The translations under genes and the position numbers were made by a program. This document shows positions 5,977 through 6,088 of a DNA stretch of 6,088 nucleotides, in pieces; the stretch's first letter is position 1, and every line of letters begins with the position of its first letter. The notes under the pieces were generated by a model. It worked only from the letters and a program-made list of their open reading frames with translations. It searched no databases and was not told where the DNA came from. Source of the stretch: an uncultured Collinsella sp. (GTDB lineage: Bacteria; Actinomycetota; Coriobacteriia; Coriobacteriales; Coriobacteriaceae); contig CALGZY010000272.1 in assembly GCA_937934355.1 (NCBI GenBank), positions 1 to 6,088 of the forward strand. Direction: 5' to 3'.

Positions 5977-6023
5977 ACTTTTTAAAAAAAGTTCTTGCAT
6001 AGGATGCGGGCATCACGTAAGAT
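5977..6023 (+). promoter_or_regulatory. Promoter of tRNA-Gly copy 2
   Basis: The AT block ACTTTTTAAAAAAAGT (5977-5992) is followed two bases later by -35 TTGCAT (5995-6000), a 17-base spacer and -10 TAAGAT (6018-6023). The tRNA starts 12 bases after the -10, as for copy 1. This block has lost the central G and one T, so its symmetry is less exact than in the other two. Confidence 0.85.
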
Positions 6024-6035
6024 TAATCCTCGTAA

Positions 6036-6088
6036 GCGGACATGGCTCAGTTGGTAGAGCACAACCTTGCCAAGGTTGGGGTCGCGGG
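6036..6088 (+). tRNA. tRNA-Gly (anticodon GCC), copy 2, cut by window end
   Basis: The first 53 bases of a tRNA-Gly run from the acceptor strand GCGGACA (6036-6042) through anticodon GCC (6069-6071) into the T stem, identical to copy 1. The remaining T arm, acceptor 3' strand and CCA lie beyond the window. Nothing suggests a pseudogene, since promoter and visible arms are intact. Confidence 0.93.

Noticed and set aside
3905..6088. Integrative element bounded by tRNA attachment sites
   Set aside because: No integrase, phage or transfer gene is present, and both tRNA copies have complete promoters and intact visible sequence, unlike a short att remnant.

Overview
The window looks like chromosomal DNA from a fairly GC-rich, Gram-positive-type bacterium. 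My best guess is an actinobacterial gut commensal of the Coriobacteriia, such as Collinsella. The basis is indirect: GC-rich codon choice, purine-rich Shine-Dalgarno sites, tRNAs with encoded CCA, a PPM-phosphatase/STAS/HATPase regulatory set and an actinobacterial-style GH13 alpha-glucosidase. No marker gene settles the genus.

Positions 1-375 hold no credible gene but are rich in structure: a small hairpin (12-33), two tandem hairpins (97-122 and 133-151) and a nested palindrome of 125 bases (213-337) with 25 perfectly paired outer bases. A strong promoter (376-424) then drives tRNA-Leu(GAG) (482-571), which ends in a UUCG-loop terminator (583-604).

Positions 631-3801 carry two same-strand genes that form a partner-switching signalling module. 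The first encodes a soluble PAS-GAF-(GAF-like)-PPM serine phosphatase of the SpoIIE/RsbU type. The second encodes one polypeptide in which a STAS domain (RsbV/SpoIIAA type, with its phosphorylatable serine) is fused to a HATPase kinase domain (RsbW/SpoIIAB type). The expected logic is that the kinase half phosphorylates the STAS serine and the phosphatase, tuned by its sensory domains, removes the phosphate. No sigma factor or other output protein lies in the window, so the target is unknown.

Positions 3847-3982 carry a second promoter of the same design and tRNA-Gly(GCC), followed by a strong terminator (3991-4021). A GH13 alpha-glucosidase gene (4161-5894) follows, with a 9-base inverted repeat bracketing its leader. 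The window ends inside a second tRNA-Gly(GCC) (6036-6088), identical to the first over all visible bases and driven by a third copy of the tRNA promoter. The glucosidase is therefore sandwiched between two direct tRNA-Gly repeats.

The points most worth following are the STAS-kinase fusion with no visible sigma factor, the 125-base palindrome, and the repeated symmetrical element abutting the -35 box of all three tRNA promoters.
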